A stretch of 64,000 nt of DNA from Mycolicibacterium mageritense (lineage in GTDB: Bacteria > Actinomycetota > Actinomycetes > Mycobacteriales > Mycobacteriaceae): positions 1,984,001 through 2,048,000 of the forward strand of contig NZ_AP022567.1 of NCBI RefSeq assembly GCF_010727475.1, in the 5' to 3' direction. Both the position numbers and the translations under genes were made by a program. Shown in pieces: positions 1 through 7,719 of the stretch. Within the stretch, counting starts at the first letter, position 1. Each line of letters opens with the position of its first letter. The notes under the pieces are model-generated. The model searched no databases. It was given only the letters and a program-made list of their open reading frames with translations, and was not told where the DNA came from.

Positions 1-520
1 CCAGGAACACCCCGAGCACCTTGGCCGTGAGGTTGACGTCGAAGTACGTCAGGATCGCATTGGCGGTCAGCATGAGCAGGGCCGGGATGATCCAGTGGAT
101 GTGGATGCCCAGCTGTGAGGACAGCAGGTTCTGGAAGAAGAACGAGAAGATGCCGATCAGCGAAGCCTCGAACACCACATACGCCATGGTGATCAGGGCG
201 CCGCTGGCCATGCCGACGATGCGGCCCAGACCGTGCGAGATGTAGCCGTAGAAGGCCCCGGTCGCGGTGATGTGCTTGGCCATCGTGGCGTAGCCGACGG
301 CAAACAGACCCAGCACGACCGTGGCCACGATGTAACCGGCCGGAGCGTGCGAACCATTTCCAAAGCCGACAGCGATGGGAACATTGCCGACCATTGCCGT
401 GATCGGCGCGGCCGTTGCGACCGCCATGAAGATGACGCCGATGGTGCCGACGGCGTTTCGTTTTAGTCGCTGTACGTCATGAGCTGTGTTTTCGCTACCA
501 GCGACAGCTTGTTCGGTCAT
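1..520 (-). CDS. APC-family amino acid/amine permease, N-terminal part (cut by window edge)
   Basis: The minus-strand frame opens with MTEQAVAGSE and stays open to the window edge for 173 codons. It shows the start of an APC superfamily transporter: a hydrophobic first helix with an AVATAAPITAM stretch and repeated membrane segments (AGYIVATVVLGLFAVGYATM, ASGALITMAYVVFEASLIG). APC permeases carry amino acids or amines across the plasma membrane. It is divergent from the microcompartment operon and shares its 186-bp control region, so I infer that it imports the amino alcohol or a related amine. The substrate cannot be read from the sequence. The C-terminal two thirds lie outside the window. 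Confidence 0.85.
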   Translation of the reverse strand, partial: MTEQAVAGSENTAHDVQRLKRNAVGTIGVIFMAVATAAPITAMVGNVPIAVGFGNGSHAPAGYIVATVVLGLFAVGYATMAKHITATGAFYGYISHGLGRIVGMASGALITMAYVVFEASLIGIFSFFFQNLLSSQLGIHIHWIIPALLMLTANAILTYFDVNLTAKVLGVFL

Positions 521-706
521 GTACTGGTGTACCTTCCGGGCTTACAGTAGGGGTCCGGCTGTGGCCTGGGCCACATCACGAACGCTACGTATATTGGCAC
601 TACCAAAAGCCATTGGCAAGGGGCAACCGCAACCATTGACAGAAATGGTTGCAACCGTTTACGGTGAGGGCCATCACAGCTACCGGGTAGCTCAAGAGGG
701 AGCCGC
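521..706. promoter_or_regulatory. Divergent control region of permease and microcompartment operon with three repeat motifs
   Basis: The gap holds a 6-2-6 palindrome (GTGGCC-TG-GGCCAC, 561-574), a direct repeat ATTGGCA (593-599 and 612-618) and an 8-8-8 inverted repeat (GCAACCAT at 629-636, ATGGTTGC at 645-652). An ATTGG/CCAAT inverted repeat also lies just before the operon's GntR gene. These are candidate operators. Which regulator binds which site is inference. A purine-rich ribosome site (AAGAGGG) precedes the ATG at 707. Confidence 0.6.
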
Positions 707-1987
707 ATGTACGACTACGGCACGTTCACGTTCGAGTCCAAGGCCGAGGTGCTTGACCGGGCGAAAACGTTCTGGAATCCAGACAAGACGCAATTCTGGA
801 CGGACACCGGTGTCGATCTGGTGATCGACCGCCGCGAGGGATATTTCCTGTGGGACATGAGCGGACGCCGCCTGATCGACCTGCATCTCAACGGTGGCAC
901 CTACAACATCGGTCACCGCAATCCCGAAGTGATGCAGGCGATTACCGAAGGAATGCAGCACTTCGACGTCGGAAACCACCACTTCCCTTCGGTGGCACGC
1001 ACCGCCCTCGCACAGCGCCTCGTCGAGACCGCGCCGGCGTCGATCAAGAAGGTGGCATACGGGTCCGGAGGCGGTGAGGCCATCGACATCGCCCTCAAGA
1101 GCGCCCGGCACGCCACCAAGCGCCGAAAGATCGTCTCGATCGTCAAGGCCTACCACGGCCACACGGGCCTGGCCGTGGCCACCGGGGACGACCGATTCGC
1201 CAAGTTCTTCCTGGCCGACCAGCCCGACGAGTTCCTGCAGGTGCCGTTCAACGACCTCGAAGCGATGGAACGGGTGCTGGCCCCAGGCGACGTCGCCGCG
1301 GTGATCATGGAGACCATTCCGGCCACGTACGGGTTCCCGCTTCCCGCACCGGGTTACCTCGAAGCCGTCAAGGCTCTCACCGAGAAGCACGGAACGCTCT
1401 ACATCGCCGACGAGGTGCAGACCGGCCTGATGCGCACGGGTGAACTGTGGTGCATCACCAAACACGGCATCGAGCCCGACATCCTCGTCACCGGTAAGGG
1501 CCTGTCCGGCGGCATGTACCCGATCACCGCTGCGCTGCTCAGCGATCGGGCCGCGCAGTGGCTCGACGAGGACGGCTTCGGCCACATCTCCACGTTCGGC
1601 GGCGCCGAGCTGGGCTGCGTGGCCGCCCTCAAGACGCTGGAGATCTGCACGCGTCCCGAGGTGCGCTCGATGGTGCACTACATCGCGGACCTCTTCGATC
1701 ACGGGCTGCGCCGGATCCAGGCCGACCATCCCGACTGGTTCGTCGGCATCCGGCAGAACGGCGTGGTGATCGGGCTCGAGTTCGACCATCCCGAAGGCGC
1801 CAAGTTCGTCATGCGAGAGCTCTACGAGAACGGGGTGTGGGCGATCTTCTCGACGCTGGATCCCCGTGTGCTGCAGTTCAAACCGGGTCTTCTGCTCTCG
1901 CGTGAGCTGTGCGAGGACGTCCTGGACCGCCTCGCTGTCGCGGTGTCCAGGGCCGAGACCGTCGTGAGAGGACGTAAAGCGTCATGA
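707..1987 (+). CDS. Class III aminotransferase (or amino-alcohol phosphate phospholyase) of the microcompartment
   Basis: A 426-residue PLP enzyme of the class III (omega) aminotransferase family. Visible marks are YGSGGGEAIDIALK (phosphate-binding region), IADEVQTGLMRTGELW (Asp that binds the pyridine nitrogen) and VTGKGLSGGMYP with the predicted Schiff-base Lys264. It is the first gene of the microcompartment operon and overlaps the next gene by 4 bases. Family members include transaminases and the phospho-ethanolamine-type phospholyases. With an APH-type kinase in the same operon, the phospholyase reaction (phospho-aminopropanol to propionaldehyde plus ammonia and phosphate) is attractive. 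With the SDR dehydrogenase, an aminoketone transaminase is the alternative. Confidence 0.85.
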   Translation: MYDYGTFTFESKAEVLDRAKTFWNPDKTQFWTDTGVDLVIDRREGYFLWDMSGRRLIDLHLNGGTYNIGHRNPEVMQAITEGMQHFDVGNHHFPSVARTALAQRLVETAPASIKKVAYGSGGGEAIDIALKSARHATKRRKIVSIVKAYHGHTGLAVATGDDRFAKFFLADQPDEFLQVPFNDLEAMERVLAPGDVAAVIMETIPATYGFPLPAPGYLEAVKALTEKHGTLYIADEVQTGLMRTGELWCITKHGIEPDILVTGKGLSGGMYPITAALLSDRAAQWLDEDGFGHISTFGGAELGCVAALKTLEICTRPEVRSMVHYIADLFDHGLRRIQADHPDWFVGIRQNGVVIGLEFDHPEGAKFVMRELYENGVWAIFSTLDPRVLQFKPGLLLSRELCEDVLDRLAVAVSRAETVVRGRKAS

Positions 1988-3531
1988 CCAATACCGCACA
2001 GGCCGGTCACATGCTCGAGCGCGCCCGCTGGGCCGCGGCGGCATACGCCGACTACGACGCATCCGCGGTGACCACAATCGTCAACGCCGTTGCCGAGGCC
2101 GGCTACGCCGAGGCCGAACGGTTCGCCACCGAGGCGGTCGCCGAGACCGGCATGGGCGTCGCGGCCGACAAGGTGACCAAGAACCGCGCCTGCTCACGCG
2201 GCATCGTCGACTTCTATCGCGGAGAAGACTATGTCTCCCCGCGGATCGATGAAGCCCGCAAGATCGTGGAGCTGCCGCGGCCCGCAGGCGTCGTGCTGGC
2301 CCTGACCCCGACCACCAATCCCGTTGCCACGGTGTACTTCAAGGTGATCTTGGCACTCATGACGCGCAACGCCGTTGTGGTCGCGCCACACCCGCGGGCC
2401 AAGCGGTGCTCGGCCGACGCGGCCCGCGTGCTGGCCGAGGCCGCCGTCGCCGCGGGCGCACCGGACGGCATCGTGCAGGTGGTCGACGAGCCGTCCATCC
2501 CGCTCGTGCAGGCGCTGATGGCCGACGAACGCACCGACGTCATCGTCGCGACGGGCGGCACCGGCGTCGTCCGGGCCGCGTACTCGTCGGGCAATCCGGC
2601 GCTCGGCGTCGGCCCGGGCAACGTGCCGGTGTTCGTCGACGCCAGTGCGGACATCAATGCCGCGGCCAAGCGCATCGTCGACAGCAAGGCTTTCGACAAT
2701 TCGGTGCTGTGCACCAATGAGTCGGTGCTCATCGTGGAGGAAGTCGTCGCCGACAAGCTGCGTGCGGCCCTGACCCGCGCGGGTGCACACATCCTCGACG
2801 AGGACGGCGCCCGCCGGTTGCGGGACTACATGTTCACCGACGGACACCTCAATACCGACGTGGTCGGGCGCGACGCCGCGTGGATCGCGGGGCAGGCCGG
2901 GCTTCGGGTGACCCCCAAGACGCGGGTGCTCATCGCGCCGTTCAGCGACGTGATCACCGAAGAGATGCTGGCCCACGAGAAACTGTCGCCGGTGCTCGGC
3001 ATGACGACCGTGGCCGACGCCGCGCGTGGCATCCGGGCCGCCCGGGCGGTGGTGCGGATCGGTGGTGCGGGACATTCCGCCGCCATCCACAGCGAGAACC
3101 CCGCCGTGATCACCGATTTCGCGGCTCAGGTACCCGTGCTGCGGGTCTCGGTCAACGTCGGGAACTCGACCGGCAGCTCCGGGCTGGACACCAACCTGGC
3201 ACCGTCGATGACCATCGGCACGGGATTCGTCGGGCGCAGCTCGATCGGTGAGAACCTGCAGCCGCAGAACCTCATCAACTGGGCCCGCGTCGCCTACAAC
3301 AGCGAACCCGGCGTGGTCATGGGCAATTTCGCGGGCATCAACCCATGGCGCTCACCGGCCGCGCCGGTGCCCGAGTATCCCCGCGCGTCCAACGACCGTG
3401 ACGGTGTCCCGGTTGCGCCGCGCCGCTCGTACCCAGCCGTCAGCCGGTCGTCCGATCCGGGACTGGACGCGCTGCGGGCCGAACTGCGCGCACTGGTCGT
3501 CGAAGAACTCGCACAACTGATCAAGAGGTAG
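1984..3531 (+). CDS. CoA-acylating aldehyde dehydrogenase with C-terminal encapsulation helix
   Basis: 515 residues of the EutE/PduP-type aldehyde dehydrogenase family, which oxidises an aldehyde to acyl-CoA with NAD+ and CoA inside a bacterial microcompartment. The nucleotide-binding region is around 190-220 (ATGGTGVVRAAY) and the predicted catalytic Cys243 sits in NSVLCTNES. After the enzyme fold comes a flexible Arg/Pro/Ser linker (about 455-490) and a final amphipathic helix containing ELRALVVEELAQL. That is the layout of a cargo-targeting peptide, and this tail is absent from cytosolic homologues. A propionaldehyde to propionyl-CoA reaction fits the proposed substrate. Confidence 0.9.
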   Translation: MTNTAQAGHMLERARWAAAAYADYDASAVTTIVNAVAEAGYAEAERFATEAVAETGMGVAADKVTKNRACSRGIVDFYRGEDYVSPRIDEARKIVELPRPAGVVLALTPTTNPVATVYFKVILALMTRNAVVVAPHPRAKRCSADAARVLAEAAVAAGAPDGIVQVVDEPSIPLVQALMADERTDVIVATGGTGVVRAAYSSGNPALGVGPGNVPVFVDASADINAAAKRIVDSKAFDNSVLCTNESVLIVEEVVADKLRAALTRAGAHILDEDGARRLRDYMFTDGHLNTDVVGRDAAWIAGQAGLRVTPKTRVLIAPFSDVITEEMLAHEKLSPVLGMTTVADAARGIRAARAVVRIGGAGHSAAIHSENPAVITDFAAQVPVLRVSVNVGNSTGSSGLDTNLAPSMTIGTGFVGRSSIGENLQPQNLINWARVAYNSEPGVVMGNFAGINPWRSPAAPVPEYPRASNDRDGVPVAPRRSYPAVSRSSDPGLDALRAELRALVVEELAQLIKR

Positions 3532-3535
3532 GGCT

Positions 3536-4135
3536 GTGGCTGAACTGCGTTCGTTCATCTTCATCGACCGGCTGCAACCGCAGACCATGTCGTATCTGGG
3601 CACCTGGATCAAGGGGGCCCTGCCCCGGGCCAATCAGGCGGCCCAGATCATCGAGGTAGCCCCCGGTCTCGACATCGAGGGCGTCACCGACGTCGCTCTC
3701 AAGCACGCCGAGGTCAAGGCCGGAATCCTGGTGGTCGAACGGCAATTCGGCTACCTGGAGTTCCACGGCGAGACCGGCGCGGTCAAGGCCGCGGCCGACG
3801 CGGCCCTCGATTCGCTGGGCGGCGACGACAGCGCGGCCGTGCGGCCCAACGTGCTGGCGTCACGCATCATCTCCAGCGTCGACCACCAGCACGCGTTCCT
3901 GATCAACCGCAACAAGATCGGGTCGATGGTGCTGCCCGGCGAATCGCTGTTCGTCCTCGAGGTCCAGCCCGCGTCGTACGCGATCCTGGCCACCAACGAG
4001 GCCGAGAAGGCCGCCGACATCAAGGTCGTCGACTTCCGGATGATCGGTGCGACCGGTCGGGTGTACCTGTCGGGCGCCGAGGCCGACGTCCGCCAGGCCG
4101 CCGACGCCGCAAGGGATGCGTTGGCGCGAGCATGA
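3536..4135 (+). CDS. Trimeric (double-domain) microcompartment shell protein, BMC-T
   Basis: 199 residues holding two tandem BMC domains, roughly 1-95 and 100-199, so three copies would make one pseudo-hexameric tile. The second domain ends with the conserved VVDFRMIGATGRVYLSG segment. A GTG start is used, 4 bases after the dehydrogenase stop. It overlaps the next gene by 4 bases. It resembles the other BMC-T of this operon (positions 5209-5880), sharing ILxVERQFGxLE, INRNKIGSMVLPG/LNRNRQASMILPG and related blocks, so the two arose by duplication. Paired BMC-T proteins are typical of the RMM compartment. Confidence 0.92.
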   Translation: MAELRSFIFIDRLQPQTMSYLGTWIKGALPRANQAAQIIEVAPGLDIEGVTDVALKHAEVKAGILVVERQFGYLEFHGETGAVKAAADAALDSLGGDDSAAVRPNVLASRIISSVDHQHAFLINRNKIGSMVLPGESLFVLEVQPASYAILATNEAEKAADIKVVDFRMIGATGRVYLSGAEADVRQAADAARDALARA

Positions 4136-4635
4136 ACGTCGACCGTAACGAGTTGCGCGCCCTGGTCCGAGAGGTTGTGCGCGAAGCGGTTTCCGGTCTG
4201 CGACCGGCCGCACCCCAGACTCCGGAGCCGGTGGCTGTCCCTTCGCCCCCGGCTCCGGCATCCAGCATCGCCGACCAGATGGGCCTCACCCCCACCGGCC
4301 CGCTTGCCGCCAACGAGAAGTCCCGGGTCGAGACCGTTCGGCTCGGCAGCGACGCAGACCTCGACGGATTCGTGCGAAAGCTGCTGCGGCTGTTCGAGAA
4401 CCCCAAGAACCGCGCTGATCTCAAGGCCGGCAGGCTCAGCTTCCGGCTGGCCGGTGGTGCCGGACCGCGCGGCGCCGGCGCCATCCACCGCATCGACAGT
4501 GGCGCGGTCACCGAACGGCACATCGCCGACATGGCAGGCGGCACCCTGGTGCTCGGCCGCCGGGCGGTGCTCACGCCGCTGGCCCGGGAGAAGGCCCGGG
4601 CCCTCGGGGTCACGATTCAGAAGGAGCGCAGATGA
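4132..4635 (+). CDS. Small microcompartment-associated protein with N-terminal targeting helix
   Basis: 167 residues of unassigned function. Residues about 3-22 form a predicted amphipathic helix with ELRALVREVV, like the C-terminal tail of the aldehyde dehydrogenase. A Pro/Ala linker follows (about 24-45), then a helical stretch and a C-terminal block, VTERHIADM...LTPLAREKARALGV, that resembles the terminal motif of several microcompartment accessory proteins. It sits between the BMC-T and vertex genes with 4-base coupling to the former. I infer an adaptor or scaffold between cargo and shell; no catalytic motif is visible. Confidence 0.7.
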   Translation: MNVDRNELRALVREVVREAVSGLRPAAPQTPEPVAVPSPPAPASSIADQMGLTPTGPLAANEKSRVETVRLGSDADLDGFVRKLLRLFENPKNRADLKAGRLSFRLAGGAGPRGAGAIHRIDSGAVTERHIADMAGGTLVLGRRAVLTPLAREKARALGVTIQKERR

Positions 4636-4665
4636 TCGCCAGAGCGACGAAGGAGCGCAAATGAT
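4620..4665 (+). repeat. Tandem duplication of a ribosome site plus start codon, with a 10-codon mini-ORF
   Basis: A 17-base unit (GAAGGAGCGCARATGAT) occurs at 4620-4636 and again at 4649-4665, with one mismatch. Each copy places AAGGAG ahead of an ATG. The first ATG (4632) opens a mini-ORF, MIARATKERK, whose stop overlaps the true start of the vertex protein at 4661. The layout could couple or tune translation of the low-abundance vertex protein. Confidence 0.6.
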
Positions 4666-4912
4666 TTCAGCGACTGTGACCGGCAACGTGTGGTCGAGCA
4701 GGCGCATCGAAGGCATTCCGGCCGGCGCCTTCCTCGAAGTCGAGATCGACGGCACCGGATCCCGGATGATCGCGTTCGACGTGCTCGGCAGCGGAGTCGG
4801 TGAGCACGTCCTCATCGCGCAGGGTTCGGTCGCCGCGAGCTGGTTCACCGGAACCCCGCCCCCGGTCGACGCACTCATCATCGGATCCATCGATTCCAAC
4901 CCCAACAAATAA
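4661..4912 (+). CDS. Pentameric vertex shell protein, BMC-P (EutN/CcmL family)
   Basis: 83 residues, the usual size for the family. The small beta-barrel sequence reads MISATVTGNVWSSRRIEGIPAG at the start and has the GSGVGEHVLIAQGSVA segment in the middle, followed by VDALIIGSID. Family members form pentamers that cap the twelve corners of the polyhedral shell. The start at 4661 follows an AAGGAG ribosome site. Its position between the adaptor-like gene and the BMC-H gene is typical of a shell operon. Confidence 0.93.
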   Translation: MISATVTGNVWSSRRIEGIPAGAFLEVEIDGTGSRMIAFDVLGSGVGEHVLIAQGSVAASWFTGTPPPVDALIIGSIDSNPNK

Positions 4913-4924
4913 GGAGAAACACCC

Positions 4925-5206
4925 ATGTCCAGCAACGCAATCGGACTGATCGAGACCAAGGGCTTCGTGGCTGCGCTGGCCGCCGCCGACGCCATGGTGA
5001 AAGCCGCCAACGTCACCATCACCGACCGTCAGCAGGTCGGCGACGGCCTGGTGGCCGTCATCGTCACGGGCGAGGTCGGTGCCGTGAAGGCCGCCACCGA
5101 GGCCGGCGCCGAAACCGCCTCGCAGGTCGGCGAGCTGGTGAGCGTGCACGTGATCCCGCGGCCGCACAACGAGCTCGGCGCCCACTTCTCGGTGTCCAGC
5201 AAGTAG
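4925..5206 (+). CDS. Hexameric microcompartment shell protein, BMC-H
   Basis: 93 residues, a single Pfam-type BMC domain: AIGLIETKGFVAALAAADAMVKAANV at the N-terminus, then a GEVGAVKAATEAGAE helix and the closing VSVHVIPRPH strand. It should form the hexagonal facet tiles of the shell. A good ribosome site (AAGGAG) lies 8 bases upstream of the ATG. The next gene starts 2 bases after its stop, so it is translated with the second BMC-T. Confidence 0.94.
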   Translation: MSSNAIGLIETKGFVAALAAADAMVKAANVTITDRQQVGDGLVAVIVTGEVGAVKAATEAGAETASQVGELVSVHVIPRPHNELGAHFSVSSK

Positions 5207-5208
5207 CC

Positions 5209-5880
5209 ATGCAGGCCACCGAAACGGACACCGAAGCAGGCACGGGGATCAAAACCCAGATCCGCGTGTACCTGCTGGTGGAGGATCTGCAACGGCAGTT
5301 CGCCGCCTACCTCGGCACCCCGACCCGCGCCCGCGGCTACCCGCCGTACGAAGGCGAGCACGCCCTGATCGTCGAGGTTTCGCCCGCCTTGGCGATCGAG
5401 CGCGTAATCGATCTGGCGTTACGTGAGGTTCCCGGCATCCAGCCGGGAATTCTGTACGTGGAACGGCAGTTCGGGGTTCTGGAGATCCACTCGGCCAATC
5501 TGTCCGACGTGCAGCGAGCCGGCGAGGCGATCCTCGCGGGCACCGGCAACCGTCCGGAGGACCAGCTCCGGCCGCGCGTGCTCTACCACGACATCATCGA
5601 AGACATCACCGATCAGCACGCGGTGATCCTCAACCGCAACCGGCAGGCTTCGATGATCCTGCCCGGGCAGTCGCTGCTGGTCTACGAGATGACGCCGGCT
5701 CTGTTCGCGGCGGTCGCGGCCAACGAAGCCGAACGGGCCGCGCCTGGGCTTACGGTGGTCGACGTGCAGATGATCGGAGCAGCCGGAAGACTGTACATCG
5801 GTGGCAGCGTCGAGGACGTCACGGTGGCGCGCGACCGGATCACGGAGGTGCTGGCAGGTATCGACGGCAGGGAGCACTAG
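5209..5880 (+). CDS. Second trimeric (double-domain) shell protein, BMC-T
   Basis: 223 residues with two BMC domains preceded by a charged extension of about 16 residues that the first BMC-T lacks. Shared blocks with its paralogue include GILYVERQFGVLEIH and the RNRQASMILPGQSLLVYE segment; the C-terminal domain ends in VVDVQMIGAAGRLYIGG. BMC-T trimers often carry the larger, possibly gated pore for bulky substrates or cofactors. The two paralogues differ around the pore-side loops, so a division of labour is possible. The kinase gene begins directly after the stop codon. Confidence 0.92.
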   Translation: MQATETDTEAGTGIKTQIRVYLLVEDLQRQFAAYLGTPTRARGYPPYEGEHALIVEVSPALAIERVIDLALREVPGIQPGILYVERQFGVLEIHSANLSDVQRAGEAILAGTGNRPEDQLRPRVLYHDIIEDITDQHAVILNRNRQASMILPGQSLLVYEMTPALFAAVAANEAERAAPGLTVVDVQMIGAAGRLYIGGSVEDVTVARDRITEVLAGIDGREH

Positions 5881-6867
5881 ATGGTCGTCGTGGACGATAT
5901 TGCGGTCGCCCGGGCGGCGCTGGACCAGTACGACATCAGCGCCGAGGCCACCCTGCGGCTGCTGAACCTGTCGGAGAACGCCACCTATCTGGTGGAAGAC
6001 CGCGGAACCCAGTCGATCCTGCGGGTGCATCGGGAGAACTACCACCGCCCGCACGAGATCGAGTCCGAACTGGACTGGCTGGCCGCGCTGCGGGCCGACA
6101 GTGACGTCACGGTCCCGACGGTGCTGCCTGCCCGGGACGGCAGCCGTCTGGTCACGGTCGAGGTCAACGGAAATCCACGGCACATCGTGCATTTCGACAT
6201 GGTCGCGGGTTCCGAGCCGGACGAGAATGCGCTCACGCTCGACGACTTTCATCTGCTGGGCCGGATCACCGCTGCGCTGCACGAACATTCGCAACGCTGG
6301 ACTCGGCCCGCAGGTTTCGGCCGGTTCTCGTGGGATTGGGAGCACAGCCTGGGTGACCAGCCCCGGTGGGGCCGCTGGCTCGACGCGGAAGGTGTCGGCG
6401 ACTCCGAACGCCAGGTTCTCGAGCGGGCGCAGGATCTGCTGCACCGCCGCCTCGTCGAATACGGCACCGGGCCGGAGCGGTTCGGTCTCATCCACGCCGA
6501 TCTGCGACTGGCCAACCTGCTGGTCGACCCGGTGAGCTCGGGGATCACCGTCATCGATTTCGACGACTGCGGGTTCGGTTGGTATTTCTACGATTTCGGA
6601 ACCGCGGTGTCCTTCATCGAGGATGACCCGAAGCTGCCCGAATGGCAGGAATCCTGGGTGTCCGGCTACCGCAGTCGCCGGGAGCTGCCCACCGAGGACG
6701 AGGACATGCTGGCCTCGTTCGTGCTGCTACGCCGGCTGTTGCTGCTGGCCTGGATGGGCAGCCACAGCCACTCCAAGGAATCGGCCACCAAGGCGATCAG
6801 CTACGCCGCAGGCAGCTGCGCGCTGGCCGACCGCTATCTCAGTTCGAACGGCCGTTCCCTGACCTAA
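5881..6867 (+). CDS. APH-family phosphotransferase (probable amino-alcohol kinase)
   Basis: 328 residues with the aminoglycoside/choline kinase fold. The catalytic-loop motif is HADLRLANLL (Asp as base, Asn as metal ligand) and the metal-binding motif is VIDFDDCG. An N-lobe with SENATYLVEDRG and the ILRVHRENYH strand matches the ATP-binding half. In this operon a kinase that phosphorylates 1-amino-2-propanol (or ethanolamine) would supply the phospho-ester used by the PLP enzyme. It starts one base after the previous stop, so it is clearly in the operon. The substrate is inferred from context. Confidence 0.85.
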   Translation: MVVVDDIAVARAALDQYDISAEATLRLLNLSENATYLVEDRGTQSILRVHRENYHRPHEIESELDWLAALRADSDVTVPTVLPARDGSRLVTVEVNGNPRHIVHFDMVAGSEPDENALTLDDFHLLGRITAALHEHSQRWTRPAGFGRFSWDWEHSLGDQPRWGRWLDAEGVGDSERQVLERAQDLLHRRLVEYGTGPERFGLIHADLRLANLLVDPVSSGITVIDFDDCGFGWYFYDFGTAVSFIEDDPKLPEWQESWVSGYRSRRELPTEDEDMLASFVLLRRLLLLAWMGSHSHSKESATKAISYAAGSCALADRYLSSNGRSLT

Positions 6868-6889
6868 CCCTCAAACCAGAAGGACACCT

Positions 6890-7669
6890 ATGTTCACCTC
6901 GCTCTCAGGTCGCTCAGCCATCGTCACCGGTGGTAGCAAGGGCATCGGCCGCGGCATCGCCGCAACCCTGGCCGGGGCCGGTATCAACGTCGTGATCACC
7001 GGCCGCAATCAGGCCGACCTGGACCAGGCCGTCGAGGCCCTGGCAGGCGCACCCGGCAAGGTCAGCGCCGTGAGCGCCGACGTGTCCAACCCCGAAGACT
7101 CCCGCCGCGCGGTAGCCGAGGCGGTCGCCCGGCACGGCGGCCTGGACATCGTGTGTGCCAATGCCGGCATCTTCCCCTCGGGCCGGCTGGCGGATCTGAC
7201 GCCGGACGACCTCGAGCAGGTGCTCGCGGTCAACTTCAAGGGCACGGTGTTCATCGTGCAGGCCGCTCTCGACGCGCTGACCGAGAGTGGACACGGCCGC
7301 GTCGTGATCACGTCCTCGATCACCGGGCCGATCACGGGTTACCCGGGATGGTCGCACTACGGCGCCAGCAAGGCGGCTCAGCTCGGCTTCTTGCGTACTG
7401 CCGCAATGGAACTCGCGCCCAAGAAGATCACCATCAACGCGGTTCTGCCCGGCAACATCATCACCGAGGGCCTCGAAGAAATGGGCCAGGAATACCTCGA
7501 CCAAATGTCGTCGGCGGTGCCGGCCGGCCGGCTCGGTTCGGTTGCCGACATCGGCAACGCCGCGCTGTTCTTCGCGACCGACGAGGCCGCCTACATCACC
7601 GGCCAGTCCCTGGTGGTGGACGGTGGACAGATCCTTCCGGAATCTCATTTGGCTATCGCCGAACTGTGA
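6890..7669 (+). CDS. Short-chain dehydrogenase, probable amino-alcohol dehydrogenase
   Basis: 259 residues with the classical SDR layout: TGGSKGIGRG cofactor loop near residue 13, NAG at about 90, the catalytic Ser in ITSSITGP, and YxxxK as YGASK. The C-terminal region has YITGQSLVVDGG. An SDR with S-1-amino-2-propanol dehydrogenase activity has been characterised from the RMM locus of M. smegmatis, and this gene sits at the equivalent place, 22 bases after the kinase behind an AGAAGGA ribosome site. Oxidation to aminoacetone is therefore the best guess. Confidence 0.87.
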   Translation: MFTSLSGRSAIVTGGSKGIGRGIAATLAGAGINVVITGRNQADLDQAVEALAGAPGKVSAVSADVSNPEDSRRAVAEAVARHGGLDIVCANAGIFPSGRLADLTPDDLEQVLAVNFKGTVFIVQAALDALTESGHGRVVITSSITGPITGYPGWSHYGASKAAQLGFLRTAAMELAPKKITINAVLPGNIITEGLEEMGQEYLDQMSSAVPAGRLGSVADIGNAALFFATDEAAYITGQSLVVDGGQILPESHLAIAEL

Positions 7670-7685
7670 ATCCGGTCCGGCTAGA

Positions 7686-7700
7686 ATTGGCTGGACCAAT
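7686..7700. promoter_or_regulatory. ATTGG-N5-CCAAT inverted repeat before the GntR gene
   Basis: A perfect 5-5-5 inverted repeat lies 20 bases before the regulator start. ATTGG half-sites also occur in the divergent control region at 593 and 612, which suggests a shared operator for autoregulation. This is inferred from sequence only. Confidence 0.4.
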
Positions 7701-7719
7701 AAGCGGTGAGGGGGACCGG

